Shown in pieces: positions 6,900 through 9,984 of a stretch of 9,984 bases of DNA. The notes under the pieces are model-generated. The model was not told the DNA's origin and made no database searches. It saw only the letters and a program-made list of their open reading frames with translations. Origin of the DNA: Thiotrichaceae bacterium (lineage in GTDB: Bacteria > Pseudomonadota > Gammaproteobacteria > Thiotrichales > Thiotrichaceae); NCBI GenBank assembly GCA_027030285.1, contig JALVFC010000278.1, positions 1 to 9,984 on the forward strand, given 5' to 3'. The position numbers and the translations under genes were made by a program. Numbering within the stretch: position 1 is the stretch's first letter; every line of letters begins with the position of its first letter.

Positions 6900-7649
6900 G
6901 TGAGGCTTGCTAATTATGAGTTTTCACCTTCTCTGGCTGCTACACTTGCCACGCTGCTTCTGTTCCCTCTGTTAATCAGTCTCGGCATCTGGCAATTGAA
7001 CCGTGCTGATGAGAAGCGTGCAATAGAAGATCAAATACATGACAGGCAACAAAAAGCTCCTCTGTATCTAAATGATGTACTTCCTGAACAGGAATCAAAA
7101 TTGTTACAGCAGGTTTACCGAGCTGCCACCGCAGAAGGTCACTATGATAGTGAACATCAATTCCTGTATGACAATAGGACACATAATGGAAAGCCGGGGT
7201 ATCACGTTTTGACACCCTTTATATTAAGAGAAAATGATGCTGTTCTGGTGAATCGTGGCTGGATTCCTTATATCGGAACCAGAGACAATATTCAGGATAT
7301 TTCTGTTGGCATGGTACAGCAGGTGATTCATGGCAACATCAAGGCACCGAGTGAGTCCATTATTCTGGACAAAGCTTTACAGGCTGATAATGGTTATCCA
7401 CAGACGATTCAGGCTATTTCATTGCTGGCAATGGAAGAACAGCTCGAATACAAATTTTTGCCAGTCATCATAGAGTTGGATGCAAAAGAAAAAAAAGGCT
7501 TTGTGCGTGAATGGCAACCGTATTATGGAAGCATAGCAAGGCATGTTGGTTATGCTATCCAGTGGTTTGCAATGGCTGCTGTACTGCTTGCGCTGTATTT
7601 GAAATACAGTCTAAAAGCAGTTAAGTCAGAAGCGAATGAATACTACTAA
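6900..7649 (+). CDS. SURF1 family cytochrome oxidase biogenesis protein
   Basis: A 249-residue Surf1/Shy1 homologue that helps place haem A into CoxA. It has the family layout of two terminal membrane helices (about 12-29 and 217-236) around a periplasmic domain. Signatures are LGIWQLNRADEK after the first helix, GHYD at 80-83, NRGW at 118-121 and the pre-helix motif H215-V-G-Y-A-I-Q-W-F, whose His is implicated in haem binding in bacterial Surf1. The start is GTG, because an in-frame TGA at 6885-6887 rules out anything upstream and GGAAGAG lies 4 bases before it. An ATG at 6887 is out of frame and hits a stop quickly. The next gene begins 12 bp after the stop. Confidence 0.94.
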   Translation: MRLANYEFSPSLAATLATLLLFPLLISLGIWQLNRADEKRAIEDQIHDRQQKAPLYLNDVLPEQESKLLQQVYRAATAEGHYDSEHQFLYDNRTHNGKPGYHVLTPFILRENDAVLVNRGWIPYIGTRDNIQDISVGMVQQVIHGNIKAPSESIILDKALQADNGYPQTIQAISLLAMEEQLEYKFLPVIIELDAKEKKGFVREWQPYYGSIARHVGYAIQWFAMAAVLLALYLKYSLKAVKSEANEYY

Positions 7650-7661
7650 TTAGGAGGAAAT

Positions 7662-8780
7662 ATGTCAGGTTCACACGAAAAAATGCCCGGATTATTCTGG
7701 GTGCAGCTAGTACTGGTAGCTATTGTCGGTGCGTTGTTTGTGTACTATTCGTTTAATCCAGACTCAGAAGGACATGGAGCTGAAGGTGGAACTCATGAGG
7801 TGAGTGAAAGCAGTAAGCAAGCACTGAAACCCATCGGTGAAGTAGCTGTAAATAATACTTCAGGTAAAGCAGTCGGTGGAACTGAGCGTAGTGGTGAGGA
7901 AATAGTTAATAAAACCTGTCTGACATGCCACAAGACGGGCATAGCCAATGCACCAAAAATGGATGAATCCGGTAAGGCGAACTGGCAGGAGCGTTTTGCC
8001 AAAGGTATCGACCAGATGGTAGCAACCGCGAAAACTGGCAAGGGTGCAATGCCCCCCATGGGAACTGATCCAACACTCAGTGATGCAGAACTGAAAAATG
8101 CTGTTTTGTATATGCTTGATAAAGCAGGGATAGATGTCTCGTCAGTCTCAACTGACACAGCAGCAGAAGGAAATGCTGGTAATAGCGAAGCAGTCAGCGC
8201 TGAAGCAACAACGGATGAAGCTAAAGACACAGCGGCAAACGATACAGAAGTTAATAAGTTAGCTGAAACACCTACAACAGAACAGGCAACAACTGAGAGT
8301 GTGGCTCCAAGTGCACCAGCAGCCCCGGCAGCTCCGGAACCACCAGAGCCTGAAGCGACAGATGCAACGGATGACACCACATCTGCAGCAGCTGAAGAAT
8401 CAGCCTCGGAACCTGCACCAACAGCAAGTGATACAGCCTCCACAGAAGTTGCTCCAGCCGCAACTGCAACGCAAGCCTCAGCAACTGTAGCAACTGTAGA
8501 AGCACCTGTAGCAGAAGAAAAACAAGCAATTGATGGTGGAAAAATCTACCAGGAGCTTTGCTTTGCCTGTCACGGAACAGGTGCTGCAGGAGCTCCGCGA
8601 CTTGATGATAAAGCAGCCTGGGCACCAAGAGTGGCGCAGGGTAAAGAGGTGCTCTACCACTCTGCTATTAATGGCAAGACATCACCGGCAGGTGTGATGC
8701 CACCCAAAGGAGGCAATATGAGTCTATCGGATGATGAGGTAAAAGCAGCGGTAGATTACATCGTCTCGCAGGTTCAATAA
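7662..8780 (+). CDS. Membrane-anchored dihaem cytochrome c with two c5-like domains and a long low-complexity linker
   Basis: A 372-residue protein. One membrane helix at about 11-30 anchors it, leaving the rest periplasmic. The first haem domain (about 77-155) has C86-x-x-C89-H90 and an MPPMG segment giving M130 as probable axial ligand. The second (about 289-372) has C300-x-x-C303-H304 and MPPKGG giving M346. Both show the cytochrome c5 pattern of GxxIxxxxCxxCH and a late Met-Pro-Pro. Between them, about 157-288 is a linker rich in Ala, Thr, Glu, Pro and Ser with very few hydrophobic residues other than Ala and Val, probably flexible and extended. The TAGGAGG at 7651-7657 supports the start. 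Placement 12 bp after surf1 suggests it belongs to the oxidase unit, perhaps shuttling electrons to the haem c of CoxB; that role is inferred. Confidence 0.9.
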   Translation: MSGSHEKMPGLFWVQLVLVAIVGALFVYYSFNPDSEGHGAEGGTHEVSESSKQALKPIGEVAVNNTSGKAVGGTERSGEEIVNKTCLTCHKTGIANAPKMDESGKANWQERFAKGIDQMVATAKTGKGAMPPMGTDPTLSDAELKNAVLYMLDKAGIDVSSVSTDTAAEGNAGNSEAVSAEATTDEAKDTAANDTEVNKLAETPTTEQATTESVAPSAPAAPAAPEPPEPEATDATDDTTSAAAEESASEPAPTASDTASTEVAPAATATQASATVATVEAPVAEEKQAIDGGKIYQELCFACHGTGAAGAPRLDDKAAWAPRVAQGKEVLYHSAINGKTSPAGVMPPKGGNMSLSDDEVKAAVDYIVSQVQ

Positions 8781-8852
8781 GAGAACCAGTTAATGCTATG
8801 TCTAAAGAACGAAAGTCATTAGCTATTACAACCATATTAGTAAGTAACTATA

Positions 8853-8881
8853 TTATGTCATTATTCTAGTGATTGACATAA
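8853..8881. promoter_or_regulatory. Perfect 8-bp inverted repeat overlapping a TTGACA
   Basis: TTATGTCA (8853-8860) and TGACATAA (8874-8881) are exact reverse complements separated by 13 bases. The right arm contains TTGACA (8873-8878), a consensus -35 hexamer; the best later -10-like hexamer, TATATT at 8901-8906, is too distant (22 bp). The element could be an operator or an mRNA hairpin after the dihaem cytochrome gene. There is no T-run, so it is not a classical terminator. Confidence 0.35.
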
Positions 8882-9004
8882 ATTGTAATCTTTACCACCC
8901 TATATTGTAGACCTTCATTAGAAATCCCCGATTGTGTCTGAGTGGATTCTCGAATGGGCTGGTCACATGGTGTTGGTCAAAGTATCGCTGCAGGAGAATG
9001 TATT

Positions 9005-9103
9005 ATGGTTGTAAGGTTTTGTAGAATGTGTGTTGTTGCCGGTTTGGGTGTTTTGGCGCTCATTACTCTGGCAGTTCTAATCTGGACTACTTTTTTTGTG
9101 TAG
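9005..9103 (+). CDS. Possible small single-helix membrane peptide (32 aa)
   Basis: A 32-residue reading frame from the ATG at 9005, preceded by AGGAG at 8992-8996 with 8-base spacing. The N-terminus is basic (Met-Val-Val-Arg-Phe-Cys-Arg-Met-Cys) and the rest is one continuous hydrophobic helix ending Trp-Thr-Thr-Phe-Phe-Val. The stop is 17 bases before the terminator stem's A-run, so the frame would fit as the last gene of a transcript. The same frame is open further upstream to an ATG at 8954, which would give 49 residues but with a poorer ribosome binding site. No family is recognised, and short hydrophobic frames arise by chance in T-rich DNA. Confidence 0.4.
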   Translation: MVVRFCRMCVVAGLGVLALITLAVLIWTTFFV

Positions 9104-9120
9104 TTCCTTATATCAGAAAT

Positions 9121-9151
9121 AAAAAAGCCCCTCGCAGAGGGGCATTTTTTT
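9121..9151. terminator. Strong intrinsic terminator, probably bidirectional
   Basis: The perfect 7-bp GC-rich stem GCCCCTC (9127-9133) and GAGGGGC (9137-9143) closes a GCA loop. On the plus strand it is followed by A and seven T; on the minus strand the six A at 9121-9126 supply a T-run directly after the stem. It can therefore end both the rightward cox transcript and the leftward napC transcript. It is the first clear terminator after coxB on the plus strand. Confidence 0.92.
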
Positions 9152-9161
9152 GAGCTTTAGG

Positions 9162-9305
9162 TTATAGCACTGTAACTACTAGGGTAATAAACAGCGCAGG
9201 ATATAAGATGTTGATTGTTAAGGTATTGTATATGCACCCCAGTAAGCTCTGCGGTGGCATTCCTGTTGCCGAAGCTTTAATAGTCAATAACTCACCGCCT
9301 TTCAT
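9162..9305 (-). CDS. Doubtful small ORF downstream of napC (47 aa)
   Basis: A minus-strand frame of 47 residues runs from the ATG at 9303-9305 to a TAA at 9162-9164. AGGG lies 7 bases before the start. The C-terminal third is hydrophobic (Ile-Leu-Tyr-Pro-Ala-Leu-Phe-Ile-Thr-Leu-Val-Val-Thr-Val-Leu) and could be a membrane helix; the N-terminal part is nondescript. It would lie 59 bp after the napC stop and end about 18 bases before the shared terminator stem. No family is recognised. The rest of 8781-9364 holds nothing else I can support. Confidence 0.2.
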   Translation of the reverse strand: MKGGELLTIKASATGMPPQSLLGCIYNTLTINILYPALFITLVVTVL

Positions 9306-9364
9306 ACAATTACCCTGAGTAGCTACATAGCATCCAAGTTACATCAGCCTCATAGGAGGTTACC

Positions 9365-9984
9365 TCAGTCTTGCAGACCAGCCTTTTTAGCTGCTTCCTC
9401 CCAGCCTTCAGCCAGGTGGTGTGCAATCCCTTTATGACAATCAATACAGGTTTTTGAGGGTGTTTTTCCATCAACGGCTTCCCATACATGTGGCTCGTGA
9501 CGATCCGCACTTCTCTCATCTTGCTTGTCAAGATCCATGGAGGCAAAATGATGACAGTTGCGGCATTCGCGCGAGTCTGTTTTTTTCATGCGCTTCCATT
9601 CGGACAATGCAAGTTCCAGGCGATGTTCTTCAAATTTTTCAGGAGTATCAATAGTTCCCATGATTTTATGGAAAATCTCGTTAGAAGCCTGAATCTTGCG
9701 TACAATTTTGTGCGACCAGTCTTTAGGTACGTGGCAGTCCGGGCAGGTTGCACGCACGCCTGTTCTATTGCTCCAATGCACCGTTTCCTGTAATTCCTGA
9801 TAAACAGTGTCTTTCATTTCATGGCAGGAAATACAAAAAGTTTCGGTATTGGTTAATGCTAATGCCCAGTTAAAACCACCCCACAATAGAATACCCAACA
9901 CGATACCCGTAAGTAATACCCATGAAATAGTAATACCCGCAATGGAAAAGCCAGTCATTCGTTTACGGTTTGTTTTTTGTATCA
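9365..9984 (-). CDS. napC: NapC/NirT-family tetrahaem cytochrome c, quinol dehydrogenase (N-terminus at window edge)
   Basis: A membrane-anchored tetrahaem cytochrome that oxidises quinol and passes electrons to periplasmic reductases. Counting from the ATG at 9956-9958 there are 197 residues: a helix at about 8-30, then four haem sites, CISCH (42-46), CPDCH (72-76), CRNCH (132-136) and CIDCH (171-175). Between them are family hallmarks: WGGFN, Asn-Thr-Glu before haem 1, H61 with Gly-Val-Arg-Ala, IDTPEKFE-like (103-110) and KGIAH. It resembles Escherichia coli NapC along its length. The ATG at 9958 has no ribosome binding site, and the frame stays open to the edge with a Lys/Arg-rich stretch typical of the cytoplasmic N-terminus, so the true start is probably at or just beyond 9984. 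The partner reductase is not visible, so NirT or another branch remains possible. Confidence 0.92.
   Translation of the reverse strand, partial: IQKTNRKRMTGFSIAGITISWVLLTGIVLGILLWGGFNWALALTNTETFCISCHEMKDTVYQELQETVHWSNRTGVRATCPDCHVPKDWSHKIVRKIQASNEIFHKIMGTIDTPEKFEEHRLELALSEWKRMKKTDSRECRNCHHFASMDLDKQDERSADRHEPHVWEAVDGKTPSKTCIDCHKGIAHHLAEGWEEAAKKAGLQD

Noticed and set aside
7793..8443. Long minus-strand reading frame (216 residues) opposite the dihaem cytochrome linker
   Set aside because: It is rich in Ala, Ser and Val only because it is antisense to an Ala/Thr/Glu-rich repeat-like linker; it has no family features, and the plus-strand gene has a clear ribosome binding site and haem motifs.
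8954..9004. Upstream ATG at 8954 for the small plus-strand ORF
   Set aside because: It is in frame and open, but the ATG at 9005 has the better Shine-Dalgarno; kept only as an alternative start.
9356..9366. GAGGT-T-ACCTC palindrome over the napC stop as a terminator
   Set aside because: The stem is 5 bp with a one-base centre, so it cannot form a hairpin, and it has no T-run; the real terminator is at 9121-9151.

Overview
The window is a chromosomal block for building and feeding an aa3-type (A1 family) haem-copper cytochrome c oxidase. The bacterium is most likely a gammaproteobacterium: the order coxB-coxA-small ORF-ctaG/cox11-coxC-DUF2909-surf1, the c5-type cytochrome and the NapC-like cytochrome all fit that class. 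Base composition leans to AT, especially between genes. I cannot name a genus from sequence alone, and I see no insertion sequence, phage gene, CRISPR array, tRNA or rRNA.

Layout. Positions 1-1403 (minus strand) hold ctaA (haem A synthase) followed by the start of a SCO-like, membrane-anchored thioredoxin-fold protein that runs off the left edge. A 688-bp AT-rich intergenic region (1404-2091) separates this pair from the divergent cox operon. It contains an FNR/ANR-like palindrome, other inverted repeats and only weak promoter-like hexamers. Positions 2092-8780 (plus strand) are a tightly packed operon: coxB with a fused C-terminal cytochrome c domain, coxA, a 40-residue single-helix protein, ctaG/cox11, coxC, a DUF2909 twin-helix protein, surf1, and a membrane-anchored dihaem cytochrome whose two c5-like domains are joined by a long Ala/Thr/Glu/Pro-rich linker. 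Positions 8781-9364 hold no recognised gene. They contain a perfect 8-bp inverted repeat, a possible 32-residue membrane peptide, a strong bidirectional hairpin terminator (9121-9151) and a weaker minus-strand small ORF. From 9365 to the right edge (minus strand) is a tetrahaem NapC/NirT-family quinol dehydrogenase, probably cut at its N-terminus by the window edge.

How the genes work together. CtaA makes haem A for CoxA, Surf1 helps insert it, Cox11 delivers CuB, and the SCO-like protein may serve CuA. CoxB carries CuA plus its own haem c, and the dihaem cytochrome encoded with it is a likely membrane-tethered electron carrier to the oxidase. NapC takes electrons from the quinol pool to periplasmic reductases such as nitrate reductase. 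Aerobic and alternative respiration therefore sit side by side but are transcribed convergently.

This is mostly a conventional oxidase locus. I did not find strong evidence of a new system. The points most worth a second look are the dihaem cytochrome, the FNR-like site between the divergent operons, the SCO-like protein next to ctaA, and the small membrane ORFs around the 9.1-kb terminator.
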